Part shown: positions 20,868-31,232 of the stretch, piece by piece
How positions within the stretch are numbered: position 1 is the first letter of the stretch
How the letters are laid out: every line of letters begins with the position of its first letter
Assembly (NCBI GenBank): GCA_946902985.2
Contig: OX336388.2
Coordinates: forward strand, 1,215,238,609 to 1,215,302,608
Source of the DNA: Meconema thalassinum
Taxonomy: Eukaryota; Arthropoda; Insecta; Orthoptera; Tettigoniidae
Direction of reading: 5' to 3'
Length of the DNA stretch: 64,000 nucleotides
Notes under the pieces: generated by a model
The model's input: only the letters and a program-made list of their open reading frames with translations
Told to the model about the DNA's origin: nothing
Database searches by the model: none
Made by a program: the position numbers and the translations under genes

Positions 20868-21205
20868 GTGGCCCCGATATAGTTGTGTGTGTGTATTCTG
20901 TATGGTAACCTGTGTTATTGTGATGGCTGTAGTAGTGTATTTTTAATAGGAGCTAAGATTTGGAAGGAGGTGGCCGTGGCCGAGGCCTTAGGTTAGGAAC
21001 CACTCCGGTATTAGCCAGGAACAGAAGTGGCAAAAAAAAAAACGGAAAACCACTTCTAGGGCAACTGGGGTATTCGAACCCACGTCTCTTCAGTTCTGCC
21101 TCTGAATGATGAGTGTACCCCGTTCCTGCCCACAGACCAAAATTAAATTTCCTGGCATGGCCGGGTATAGAACCCGGACCTCAGAGCTGACGGCCAAAAA
21201 TATTC
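20868..21205 (-). mobile_element. S3-family SINE
   Basis: Contains GGAAGGAGGTGGCCGTGGCC, AAAACCACTTCTAGGGCAAC, GGTATTCGAACCCACGTCTC and GGTATAGAACCCGGACCTCA, which is the tRNA-like head side. An A-run in the middle is likely slippage. Confidence 0.82.
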
Positions 21206-21227
21206 TGATATTATCCAGTCTCGCGAC

Positions 21228-21360
21228 ACCATTCACGGTGTGGGATCTTCGAGTTGAAGTGTCACGTCCAGTGGTTCGGATTCCATGTAGATAGGACGTC
21301 CCATGGCTTATGGTCACGTGTAATCCTTCTTCCCTTCCTTCCTTCCTTCCTTCCTACCCC
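21228..21360 (+). mobile_element. S5-family SINE, 3' part
   Basis: Contains AAGTGTCACGTCCAGTGG, CATGTAGATAGGACGTCCC and a (CCTT)n 3' tail at 21336-21355. It lies immediately after an S3 copy. Confidence 0.75.
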
Positions 21361-21419
21361 TGCCGCGGGTGTTGACCTCTCTTAACACTACCACAATAGA
21401 AAGCTGCAGAAAGTCCGGA

Positions 21420-21680
21420 CATCATAGATTCCAGTCTCTGCCTGGACAGTGATTAACCTTTTTGTAATTTTTCCCCGGGTTCTTCCACACTCCATCAAGG
21501 AAAAAACCAGGATAGTACCTTATTACACGTCCCGGGGAATATACCCCATTCCCGACCCGAAGAATTACAGTTACACATACTACTACAGGCGCCACAGAAA
21601 CACAGGTCATTGGAGAAATTGAACAAGCTGATGACCAAGATGTCCAAGCCCCTAAAACAAATTAACAACAACAAATAACT
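21420..21680 (+). mobile_element. S6-type SINE, 3' two-thirds
   Basis: Contains AAAACCAGGATAGTACCTTA, ACTACTACAGGCGCCACAGA, AAGCTGATGACCAAGATGTC and AAGCCCCTAAAACAAATTAA, ending in an ACAACAACA tail. Confidence 0.72.
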
Positions 21681-21776
21681 TCTTTGACGAGGTAAAAGTA
21701 CTTCGCCTCACACTCTCAACTCGCTCCCGAACCCATATAAAAAGGGAGTAACTTGGGTGGAAATATATTAGACTAT

Positions 21777-21995
21777 CATTATTACAGTACTACCATTATT
21801 ATATTATTATTACTATTGTTATTACCATATTATTATTATTATTATTATTATAATTGTCATTATTATTATTATTAGACTATTATTATACTATCATTATTAG
21901 GTCTATTATTATTAGTTTTAGGCCTATTATTACCATTATTTTTGTATTATTTGACTATCAGTATTAGGTCTATTATAAGATTATTGTTATTATTA

Positions 21996-22026
<31 letters not shown>
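21777..22026. repeat. Imperfect ATT-rich microsatellite field
   Basis: Long compound (ATT)n/(TTA)n interrupted by ACTATTATT and AGGTCTATTATTA-type words. Confidence 0.9.
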
Positions 22027-22039
22027 CGTGTCGGAAGCA

Positions 22040-22150
22040 ATTTTCAGTGTTGCCTTAGTAAATGGAATTTAAATGCCTTTCAGTCGGTCAACAGGATTGT
22101 ACCCAAATTATAATGGGTACTCTTCCCTAAACCTGAGAGAAATTACATTT
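22040..22150 (-). mobile_element. PLE tail copy without ribozyme
   Basis: On the minus strand it ends in AAGGCAACACTGAAAATTG and carries TGTTGACCGACTGAAAGG. It stops before the hammerhead region, so it is truncated on that side. Confidence 0.65.
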
Positions 22151-23935
22151 GACTAGTTATAATTTAAAATAATTTAAATTTCAATATTATTATGAATATT
22201 AATATTACCTAATGGAGGCGGCAATAAGATAAAACACCACTCAAGTTGCATTATCTTGTTAGCGAGTTTCTGACAGGAAAAAAATACAACAAAGAACAAG
22301 GAAGAAGCAACTCACTTTGTGTGATCCTTCATTCGGAATTTATGACAAAGCGGAAATTTGTCTCGTATGTCGTGGTGATGCGCGCGGACACATGACCTTT
22401 ATTCTGCCTATTGATGGATATGTGGCTCCTTCCTTTGTGTGTCTCTTCTCTTTTCTCTTCCCATTTGTCCACTCCGCACCTTCCTGTCCTCGTTATCTCC
22501 TCTCTCTCCCTCCCACTCTCCAGTTTCAATTAAGGTGGACACACGTTTATCATCTTTTGTATTCGCATACAACACCCAAACCACGTATGTGGACTGCAGT
22601 GAAAATGGTGTCGTACGCTCTGCTCGTTCAACGAAACTACAACAAAAATTACACAGTGTTTTTTTATTCTCTTTTATATTATTTTTGTCTGCAAAAGAGA
22701 ATAACACAAAAGTAGAAGATTTACAGCCCTGGAATCCCAGAGAATACACTTTGCACTTTGCCCACGAGCTGGGAGTCTTGGTACTGTGTACGTAGATAAT
22801 GGAAACTTGCAATTACAAAACACGCAAAGAACTTTTATATTATGTCTCTTCCCTCTATTTTTAAAGTAATAACTCTGGATAAACTTTAATTTCTAGTATA
22901 TTTATGGAGTGTTTTTTTTACTTTTAATCTTCCCTTTGTGCAATAAGTAATTAGAACAAATTTTATTCTCAACATTTCACCAGTTAATATGCCTAATTAT
23001 GCTGAATTGAGATTTAAGTTATCTGATTCGTGCACACTCCCCTATTGCGTCTTCCAGGAAATAAACATTTCGCTCATTTGCTAAAACAGTGCCGCAATTA
23101 ATATCTTAGTGTAGAATACATCAATAGATCGTGCGTCACCTGACACACTGCAAAGAAATGCATTAAATCAGGTCTATAGATTTGTATTAATACCTTTCCA
23201 TGTTATGTTATTCATGAATTCTAATAGTTTTAATGTGCTCGAAATTAGCTCTGAATAATTATATTATTAATTTTATGTTATTTTTTTCATATAACAGGTC
23301 GGAAAAACGTAATTGGACATTGTGAATTTCACCCGATAAATGGCCTTCCCTTGTAGCTTCACTTTGGGAATTTGTCCGTAAACTCAGAACCCCTTGTACC
23401 TGGGGCACTCAACAATATCATCAGTCCCAAAAGCAAAAATAATAACCCTATTACGTATTGGAATATGAACGTCGTGAGAACAGAAACATGCGTTTCACTT
23501 TCTGAGTCCCCAGATCATCTATCCCGACAGGAACATAGAAGGAATGGCTACGGAATTAGTTGAGAAAGATGTCGCAGTAGTGGATAGAATGAGGGAAACG
23601 CAACAAATAAATGAGATCTGTTCACAGGCGGTAACACACGCCTAATGAGATTGGCTTGTGGAATGTCAGAAGACTGACCAGATGCAAGGATTCAAACAGG
23701 ATTATGCTAAGAGTGGGCCAATGGCTGTGTGCTTTTACTGTTAAATAGCGAGTGAAATGTATATAGAAGCAGTGACGTATAGAGGCTTGGGATCAACTTC
23801 TTCAGGCCCTCGCTATACAACTGCCTGACTGACTTGCGTCCCTGTTGGACCTAGGAATGTTTTATTTACTTTAGAGCCATGTTGTCAACACTTGTTGAAC
23901 TATGAAGTACTACAGTTCCCCGTGGTTTTTCAAAT
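22151..23935. other. Unassigned DNA
   Basis: Overlapping open frames on both strands at 22317-22812 (118-134 residues) mirror one another over a CT-rich stretch and show no domain. No repeat was recognised. Confidence 0.3.
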
Positions 23936-23939
23936 CTAC

Positions 23940-24120
23940 TCTAGGCATGGTTCCTAACTTACGGACACAGCCACCTCCTTCCATTACCTAGCTTTAATTA
24001 CAAATGCACACACTACTACATCCACCACTATGATACAGGTTATCAGACAGATTCCATGCACACCTAAGTACACGGGGCTACACGACTACGTTCTCAAGAA
24101 GCTACTTTAATAAATTAATT
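23940..24120 (+). mobile_element. S3-family SINE tail
   Basis: Contains GGCATGGTTCCTAACTTACG, CACCACTATGATACAGGTTA and TACACGGGGCTACACGACTA. Confidence 0.75.
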
Positions 24121-24761
24121 AAGAACAACAACTTATTAGATTGACAACCTATTAGTTCTACACGTTCTCAGAAATAAAATCGAGAAACGTATTTTCCGAT
24201 TCTCCCATGTATTTCTGTCGAGGTCTGGTGCGGCGCGTCCAGCTGATGTTCGGCACTGGTTTACATTACATAGTTTAGAGACCAAGTTCGCCGGTTTGCT
24301 TGCCTAACAATATCATATTGAATTTCTAGCAAATCTTTTTCAACTTGACACTTTACATCAACTTGGCCAATCAGCAGAGCGTATGGTCAAACAAGTATTA
24401 GAACTCAAACAAGGGGGTGAACTTGGTGTCTTGTGGTCATGTGACCGCAGGGGATTGGTTGGCTTTACGGAGAGCGGAAGCGGGGGGGGGGAGGGAGGGG
24501 AGTAGTTCGCAAGTTGGCAGTCATGTCAAACATGTACCGCTTTCTGGGAAACCAACCAAAATCATGTTACTGAAGAGTATTCGCTCTTGCTCAAGATTTA
24601 TGACTGTTTCCTTGAAATGCGGTTAGGATAGAGAGTTTATAAAATCATTGTTGTTTCTAACGAGTAAAACTTGAAAATAAAACCGTCGTTGGTATCTGTT
24701 ACATTCCGGACAAGCGTGGAACGGTCTATGCCCGAACACAGCTCATTTCCAAGTATGAGAA
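24121..24761. other. Unassigned DNA
   Basis: A short poly(G) patch lies at 24482-24503. No gene or family was recognised. Confidence 0.3.
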
Positions 24762-24955
24762 GGAAGGAAGCTTGGTGTTAAACGTGACCGTCAATCTCGC
24801 GATCATGAGCCATGGGACCTCCTTTTTACGTGGAATCCGTACCACAGGACATGGTATTTTTCTTAAGAAATCTCACATGCATTGACCGGGAATCAAACCC
24901 GGTCCGCCTTGGTGAGAGGCAAACAGCTTGACCGCTGTGCCACCACGCCCCCTCT
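24762..24955 (-). mobile_element. S5-family SINE, near full length
   Basis: On the minus strand: head AGCGGTCAAGCTGTTTGCCT and GGACCGGGTTTGATTCCCGG, then CCATGTCCTGTGGTACGGAT and CACGTAAAAAGGAGGTCCCA, ending in an AAGCTTCCTTCC 3' end. Confidence 0.87.
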
Positions 24956-25055
24956 TACAAGTGTGAGACCAATGCAGAGTGACTTAATGACATCGATTCT
25001 ATGATTTTTAGAAGTCCATTATGACAGATTCCCACAATAGAACACACTATCTTGT

Positions 25056-25404
25056 GTAGCCGCTAGCGTTCTTGGCCGTCACTCCAGAGGTCCGGGTTCG
25101 ATTCCCGGCTCTCCCAAGAAATTTCATTCTTGTCTGAGGCTGGAATGGGGTGCACTCAGCCTTATGAGGCAAAACTGACTAGCGGTTGATTTGATTCTCA
25201 GCTCAACCATCCTGGAAGTAGTTTTCCATGGTTTCTCATTTCTACTGCATGCATATGCCGGGATGATTCCTAACTTAAGTTCACGGCCGCCTCTTTTCTA
25301 ATCTTGACAAACACACACACACTATTACGAGACAACACAATAACAAAGGTTATCAAGCAAATTCTTAACTCACCCAAAGTACACGGGGTGAAATGACCAC
25401 GAAG
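25056..25404 (+). mobile_element. S3-family SINE split by a hAT element
   Basis: A long copy with head GGTCCGGGTTCGATTCCCGG, GATTCTCAGCTCAACC, CATGCCGGGATGATTCC-like middle and tail CACGGGGTGAAATGACCACG. The normal continuation (GTCC then CTAAAT) appears at 26651-26660, after the 1.24-kb hAT insertion. Confidence 0.85.
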
Positions 25405-25692
25405 TAGAGCTGTACATATTCGAACATCGAATTATTTGATTTATTAGAATAATTTCCAATAGGAATATTTGATTTTAACATACGAATAGTTCAGCATTTC
25501 GAATATTCGATTTATTCAAATTCCCAAGTTATTTGAACGTTCAAATTTCGAAATATTCACATTAGTAAAAGATCCCGACTATTCAGTCGATAATCGAAAG
25601 ATTCGACCAGCAAGTGGAATCATTCAAATGTTATAATGCACACAAGAACAACGAGAATAGAAATTATAACGGGGAAAAAAAGAAAGAAAGAC

Positions 25693-25726
<34 letters not shown>

Positions 25727-26643
25727 GAAGTGATACTTGTTTTAAACGATATTTATTTATAAGGATCTCTCAGGCTGAATGGGGAAGGGGTTAACCCAAA
25801 TCCGATCCCTTGAATTTGCCACTGTTTTGAATAACTCGTCCATTGGTAAAGCCCTGCCCGGATGCAGATATCCACGGATAAACTCGCGGATATCCACAAA
25901 CTTTTTCGCCATGCGATATAGTTTGCATGGCTGTGAAGATAGCGGATAAGCTGCGGATAATGTTTGGAGTAAGTTTGTGGATAGGTTTTGGAATACAATC
26001 CAAACTTGTTGAATATCATTGCCAGGACCCGGATGTTTATGACATATCATATTTTACCGTTATGTGTTGTTGTTTTTTTGTTTTCCATTTTTTTTCATGA
26101 CAAATATAAGTTGATGATTTACGCTAATCTCATTCAAATTATGTCATTAAACACAATTAACATTCCGAAATGAAAAAAAGGTGCAATTCTGGCTGTAGAC
26201 TATAACATTCATTTTAAACATAGCACATGACATACAAAACTTAGGGGAACGATTTCTTCCTCAAATGTCTAAATGTGTTGCTTTAATATTTTATCTAATT
26301 GAAAATAGCATTGTAATGTCAGTAGATTCGGATAGAAGTCGTGCGGATGAGGATAACAGTTGTGCGGATGCGAGGTGGATGTGGGCTGTACATGTCTTCA
26401 TACAAATTGCTGTAATTTTCGTGTACCAGAACTTAGAATCTTGGAATAATTCAAATATTTGAACTGTTCGATTTATTTTGATAACCGACTATTCGAATTA
26501 CTGGAGTGCTTAAATATTTGAATTATTTGAACAACCGGAGTATTCGGACAACCACATTGTTCGAACATTCTAATTCTTCGGCATTCGAATTTTCGAACAA
26601 TTCAAACATTCGAATGGCGAATATTCCAATATGTACAGCCTTG
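25405..26643. mobile_element. hAT-like non-autonomous element rich in TTCGAA words
   Basis: The ends are TAGAGCTGTACATATTCGAA and, inverted, CAAGGCTGTACATATTGGAA. The 8-bp duplication is CCACGAAG (25397-25404) and CCATGAAG (26644-26651) with one mismatch. Both subterminal regions (25420-25610 and 26440-26630) are packed with degenerate TATTCGAAT/ATTTGAAC words. The middle holds an AAAG microsatellite and a stretch with repeated GGATATCC words (25860-25990). No transposase is visible. Confidence 0.82.
25678..25731. repeat. AAAG microsatellite
   Basis: About 12 AAAG units with minor interruptions, inside the hAT element. Confidence 0.92.
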
Positions 26644-26691
26644 CCATGAAGTCCTAAATTTAAATGAGCACAATGGAACAATGTCACCTAT

Positions 26692-26851
26692 AATTAAATA
26701 CAAGTTTTTCGGGCTTGTAGGCCGTGGTCCAGACAGGATATCTCCCGCAGTTTCCGGTGAAACGTCGGGAGATATCCTGTCTGGACCACGACCTACAAGC
26801 CCGAAAAACTTGTATTCAATTATGAACGCCGGCCGTGAAAGCCTAAGCTGT
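26692..26851. mobile_element. Palindromic foldback element with 12-bp TSD
   Basis: The inverted arms are 26690-26754 and 26759-26823, 65 bp each with 4 mismatches and only 4 bp between them. About 28 bp follow, containing GCCGGCCGTGAAAGCC. Direct repeats AATGTCACCTAT at 26680-26691 and 26852-26863 look like a target duplication. The open frames on the two strands are nearly identical because of the palindrome. The sequence GAAACGTC next to the loop recalls the 3' half of a hammerhead, but no CUGANGA core is present. Confidence 0.75.
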
Positions 26852-26989
26852 AATGTCACCTATCACGATCCTCGATCTCTCGTTGATGTCCAGCAAGTCA
26901 TTCTGCTATACTTGCGTCAGAAATTAGTAGAATACAATTTTATATTTTATAGTTTGTATCGATATCCCAATGATTAAAAGGTCTTATCT

Positions 26990-27150
26990 CCCACCAAGGT
27001 TGACCGGGATTGATTTCCGGTTAATACATGCACGATTTTTTGAAGTGAAATATCACATTCCATGGTTGGAAATTCACGTGTATAGAAGATCCCGTTGTTT
27101 ATAATGGTGAAATTAACAGTCACAACAGCTGAAAGCTTCCTTTTCAATGA
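26990..27150 (+). mobile_element. S5-family SINE, decayed
   Basis: Contains TTGACCGGGATTGATTTCCG, TTTTGAAGTGAAATATCACA and AATTAACAGTCACAACAGC, each matching S5 with many substitutions. Confidence 0.65.
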
Positions 27151-27841
27151 TTAATTACGTCACGAGGTTTCTATGTACATTGATTAACATTCACACAAGT
27201 GACAACAGAATTTAGTTATCTGCAACGGATCAGACGATATTTTAGAGGGATATCTTACAAGGAAGTGGTCAGCTGTGACATGTTAAAGCCTGCCCTGGTA
27301 TTAGTTTTCCATCAGGAATAAGTTAAATTAAATGCACTGTCGAAAATTTAGCTGATGATACGAACTGGAAGAATTTTCTAAAACTTGTTGTAGATGCTCA
27401 ACATTGTGGGTTGCCGGCCCGTTGGCGAAATGCCCACCTTGAGCTGAGCAGATGACACAAGGCTGCACTCAAGGCTTTAGCTTGAGGTGCGTCTGCGTCG
27501 GTACGAAGTTAACACACTCGTCTCAGTCGTTTCCTCTGATAGTTTTCTTATTATGGTCACTCCAACAAATTAAATTCTCAATCAGAGGCCAAGGTCATGC
27601 TATTGCAGCATAGTTTCCATCCTGAGCAATGCCAGTTGAGTGCTAGAAGTTGCACAAACCTCTGATAGAAGCTATTCCAAGTGCCGTACAGAAAATTTGA
27701 GAACGTTGAACAATTATTGAAGAAAATACTTCAATTATGGATTTGTAGCTAAAAGTTTGATAGTGTATTTTTTCACTCCTAGTGAACAAATGTTGTTAAA
27801 TATTGGTTATGAAGGTACCAGGAACAAAATAGATTTTTACC
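27151..27841. other. Unassigned DNA
   Basis: No repeat, coding similarity or RNA motif was recognised. A CTGATGA at 27352 lacks the other hammerhead parts. Confidence 0.35.
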
Positions 27842-27965
27842 AAAAATCCTATTACATTATTTAAATGACTCATGGTGGTTCCGTATTGATATGCTAGAAT
27901 AGTTCTTAATAAGAATTTTACACCCGCCTGAATCAATACTATAAAGAAAATTAATTATTTAACTT

Positions 27966-28025
27966 GTTTTTAGTACATGTTTCGAGGATAAAATACATTT
28001 TATCCCCTTCATCAGCTAAAAAAAC
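27966..28025 (-). ncRNA. Hammerhead ribozyme motif, left arm
   Basis: On the minus strand: stem I strand TTTTTTTAG (ending 28016), core CTGATGA (28015-28009), one extra A, stem II GGGGATAAAA with TTTTATCCTC around the loop TGTA (10 bp, one G-U), GAAA (27983-27980), CATGTA (27979-27974) and the stem I return CTAAAAAC (27973-27966). Stem III, the ACAUGU segment, is a minimal self-complementary stretch. The cleavage triplet would be GUA. This is the best stem II of all copies. Confidence 0.8.
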
Positions 28026-28085
28026 ATATTAGGTTTAATAACGTTTATTATTACTGTGCTACGTTTCATTTTGTTCTTTCAATAT

Positions 28086-28143
28086 GTTTTTAGCTGATGA
28101 AGGGGATAAAATGTAATTAATCCTCGAAATATGTACTAAAAAC
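28086..28143 (+). ncRNA. Hammerhead ribozyme motif, right arm
   Basis: GTTTTTAG (28086-28093) pairs perfectly over 8 bp with CTAAAAAC (28136-28143). The core CTGATGA is at 28094-28100, one extra A follows, then GGGGAT (28102-28107) pairs with ATCCTC (28120-28125) with one G-U. GAAA is at 28126-28129 and the cleavage triplet GTA at 28133-28135. The upper part of stem II has lost pairing compared with the left arm. Confidence 0.78.
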
Positions 28144-28223
28144 AAGTTAAATAATTAATTGTCCTTATAGTATTGATTCAGGTGGGTGTACAGTTCTTAT
28201 TAAGAACTATTCAAAAATCCTAT

Positions 28224-29074
28224 ATCTACATATTCTCAATTAAACTTAGTCTTTAAATTTATAAAGCGTCATTCACTTACACCGTTTATCGATTTGCAGA
28301 TTCGTCAGAAATTCGGATCAATCCATCCAACCATTGAATAGTATAGTATTTTATTTTTCAATATTCAAGGCGCCACAAACATGAATTTATGCTTGAAGAA
28401 ATTAGAAAATAACAAAGGCTCATATTCTTTAACACATACGTCATTTTAAACGACAGTTTATTTTCCGTCATAAAAAGAATATTCACGTGTAACTCCGGGA
28501 ATCATTTTCCCTAGCTCCCGGAAGGAAACATTTTCAAATAATGTGGCATAGGGGGAGGGAATTTATGAGGTTTTAACTCAAGACAATTTTTCTATTATTA
28601 CACCCTTCATTCTACCACCCCTGCTTCCTTACGAGACACCATACTCTGTGCCTTTAGTATGTGAGGGGTGGGAGACGAGTTGCTGTGGACTGGCAGTCAG
28701 ACCACCCCTATTGAAATGCGGATCTTGAGGCTCTTGAGCAAATGGTCAGTTATCCTGAGTTTCTTGTTGATATAGATCACGAACAAATGCAATAACACTG
28801 TTTTATGAGAGGATGGTCACACTGATGGGATTGCGTGACTTCTTGCCTCGAGTCCACTAGAGCTAAGTAAGTAATATATTGCAGCACCCCCATCTCTAAT
28901 GGTGGAGTACCGGGCCTGGGTATTGTCACGGCCCCCATACACCGTGGGACCGGGAGGGGTTGATGTTGTGTACAACAGTGGCTAATTGAGTCGCCCAGTT
29001 GACTGCAAGACATGACAAAGAGATGAACATCGTTGTTACAATATTTCCTTTCCTTCCTCATACTGCATGAGAGA
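28224..29074. other. Unassigned DNA
   Basis: AT-rich to about 28600, then GC-richer. A 167-residue minus-strand frame (28777-29280) runs antisense into the following SINE and is not a gene. Confidence 0.35.
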
Positions 29075-29086
29075 CAATACTCAAAG

Positions 29087-29585
29087 GCGGCTTCGGTGGC
29101 GTAGTTGGTAGCATGCTGAGCTTCAATGCCCAAGGTCACGGGTTCAAACCCGGCCGAAGTCTTCAGATTTTTTAAGAGCGTTACAAATCCCTCAGTATGC
29201 CTTCCTTCGGAGGGGAAGTAAAGCCGGCGGCCCCATGTCATAAATGTATGGCATGATAAAGAACCTTCCACTAACTGCACTTGTGTAAAGCCAAAATTTG
29301 TAGTTTAGGGTTGATTAATGCTCTTAAGTTCCAACGTTCGCCACCGGGTGCTGGTTGCGATGGCATCTAGTAGTAGCGAAGTTCACAGCTAGGTGTCGTG
29401 GACGGTAGCATTTGGTGGCGAAAGTAGGAACTACTTGAAATTATTGTCTCGTCTGCAGTCCTTACTTGAATTAAAACAGATAAGACACACTAATACAGTC
29501 ATCACCATTAACACCGGTTACAGATTCTACACGGGGCTACATGACCGCGTTGTCGCAGCCCCTAAACTAAGGAACCAACCAACCA
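29087..29585 (+). mobile_element. S2-family SINE, complete, with 12-bp TSD
   Basis: Flanked by CAATACTCAAAG at 29075-29086 and 29586-29597. The head GGCTTCGGTGGCGTAG and GGGTTCAAACCCGGCCGAAG lead to a 499-bp body, longer than the usual 100-400 bp SINE. It ends CACGGGGCTACATGACCGCG ... ACCAACCAACC. It is the reference copy for this family in the window. Confidence 0.93.
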
Positions 29586-29597
29586 ACAATACTCAAA

Positions 29598-30109
29598 GAT
29601 TTCTGAAGACATACATACCACAGATTTTGCAACGGAAAACTGTCATTGTATTGTATTAATGTAATGTTAAGTTAAATTCTAGCGTTTAAACTCTTGGGAT
29701 TTCGTGCTTCATTGGTCGGTCACTGTCCGCCTCATGATACCTAGCCATGGGGGTCGGAATTTAGAAGGGTGGCAATTATTCACGGTACTCTGAGTTGTAC
29801 AATGTTCGCTCGCAAATGATCTCTCGTATCGCATTTGGTGACTACGAGATAAAATTAAATCTCAGCCACAGGTCACCCATATGATTGCTAGCTTTCACTG
29901 ACAGATGGCAGTGCCAAGCAGAACGTCGAAATTCGTGAATAAATAAGGAAAACTATCAGAGTAGGCTTATCATCAAAGGTTGAATTCTTGCCTTTTAGCG
30001 GTCATTCTTGTTTCGTTGAGGCTAATTAAGGACCGCATCATTTCAACTGTTTCCTTTTAGCTTTAAAATTAGTCCAGTATTTCTTCATTCTTAGACGGTG
30101 TTGTTCCAT

Positions 30110-30141
<32 letters not shown>

Positions 30142-30344
30142 TCACGCCTTTCCAGCTTTTTGCGTCGACTTAGGTTGGAAACTACGATGTTTGAGGAGTC
30201 TTTTCTTATTTGAGTGTTCGAGGCATCCTTGGCAACCATATCCGTGTTCGCGTAATCTACTACTCGTAGTTTCGCGTTTGAAATATTGTAATCTTAGCAA
30301 CGCATCATTTTGACAGTTTGTAGGATTAGCACAAATGAGGCGAT
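29598..30344. other. Unassigned DNA with CTTT microsatellite
   Basis: (CTTT)n lies at 30110-30143. Nothing else was recognised. Confidence 0.35.
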
Positions 30345-30359
30345 TTCATGCACATGCAT

Positions 30360-30407
30360 GATTAACGGTCACATAAAACTACAAGCTTCCTTCCCTTCAT
30401 TTGCTTC
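30360..30407 (+). mobile_element. S5 SINE 3'-end insertion (48 bp) with 15-bp TSD
   Basis: Only the last part of S5 is present: GATTAACGGTCACATAAAAC and AAGCTTCCTTCCC. It is flanked by TTCATGCACATGCAT at 30345-30359 and 30408-30422, showing a very short 5'-truncated retroposition. Confidence 0.82.
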
Positions 30408-30501
30408 TTCATGCACATGCATTATTGAATGTGTATAGCTTACAGCATTGATACATATACCAATTTAAAGACAAACTCGTCAAGTTTTGTGAGTCTGCTT
30501 G

Positions 30502-30840
30502 CTACAAATTCTCGATGAGCCCTCCTCGCGTCACACGGCAAATATCGATACGGTAGTCCAACTTCGACCACACACGCTGGAGCATGTCCGGGTCAATTTT
30601 AGCTCCAGCCGCATGGATCCCTTTCTTTAGTTCAACATAATTAACTGGCATGGGTGGTACATAAACTTCATCTTTGATAAACCCCCATAAGAATAAATCA
30701 CACGGGGTCAGATCAGGCAACCGGGGAGGCCAGTGCATAAGACACCTATCTGCACCTGTCACAAGATGGCAAAAATCGACGCTATCAATTTTGGGATAAC
30801 CATCGCCCTTGTGTAAATCATTTCTGCCCACTATAGTTTC
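30502..30840 (-). pseudogene. Mariner-type transposase, C-terminal third
   Basis: The minus-strand protein carries LMHWPPRLPDLTPCDLFLWG (around residue 33), whose CD is the third catalytic acidic position in mariner-like enzymes. It is followed by VYVPPMPVNYVELKKGI and the C-terminal ..VWSKLDYRIDICRVTRGG. The stop is at 30502. The two upstream catalytic residues and the DNA-binding domain are missing, so the copy is 5' truncated. A TIR was not identified. Confidence 0.83.
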
Positions 30841-30955
30841 ATTACCAACATCTTCTTGGTCTCAGGAGGTCATGGAGTAACTATTTGTTTCGACATGGCT
30901 TCCTATCTTATACCATTTATATATGGAGGCTATAAGCCATTGTTTACTCAACCCT

Positions 30956-31000
<45 letters not shown>

Positions 31001-31012
31001 TTTCTTTCTTGA
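30956..31012. repeat. TTTC microsatellite
   Basis: About 13 CTTT/TTTC units, producing an artificial frame rich in FFLS. Confidence 0.93.
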
Positions 31013-31232
31013 AAAAACTTGATAAAGGGACAAGCACTTGTCTCGAAGCGTCGTTTTTTTTTTTTTGGCTTAACTCGACCTAATATCCCCACAGTATAGA
31101 CCTGTTTACATTTGTATTGTTCATTGTGTATTAATTGTATAATCTAGTTAGATGGGAGAGAGGGCCTAATGGCCTTCATCTAGCCAGACAAAATAATTCT
31201 AAAATGTAGAGATTTGAAGCCATTCTTTTTCA

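Larger units (their letters stand above)
27853..28212. mobile_element. Foldback element carrying two hammerhead motifs
   Basis: Inverted arms lie at 27897-28027 and 28084-28212, about 130 bp each with roughly a dozen differences, around a 56-bp spacer. Direct repeats AAAAATCCTAT at 27842-27852 and 28213-28223 form an 11-bp target duplication, so the element is about 360 bp with a 44-bp unpaired left end. Each arm encodes a hammerhead, one per strand. Hammerheads plus variable-length TSDs fit a non-autonomous Penelope-like retroelement, but no protein-coding part is present to prove it. Confidence 0.78.

Noticed and set aside
22317..22812. 118-134 residue frames on both strands
   Set aside because: Overlapping frames on opposite strands over a CT-rich segment, with no recognisable domain; most likely chance.
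26690..26823. Palindrome as a hammerhead ribozyme
   Set aside because: GAAACGTC is present next to a long stem, but there is no CUGANGA core.
27345..27375. CTGATGA at 27352 as a further hammerhead
   Set aside because: It is followed by GAAC rather than GAAA at the needed place, and no flanking stem I pairing is seen.
28777..29280. 167-residue minus-strand frame
   Set aside because: Runs antisense through the tRNA-like head of a complete S2 SINE (GFEPVTLGIEAQHATNYATEA is the reversed B-box region).
30856..31092. Frames rich in FFLS or KERK
   Set aside because: Both come from the CTTT microsatellite at 30956-31012.
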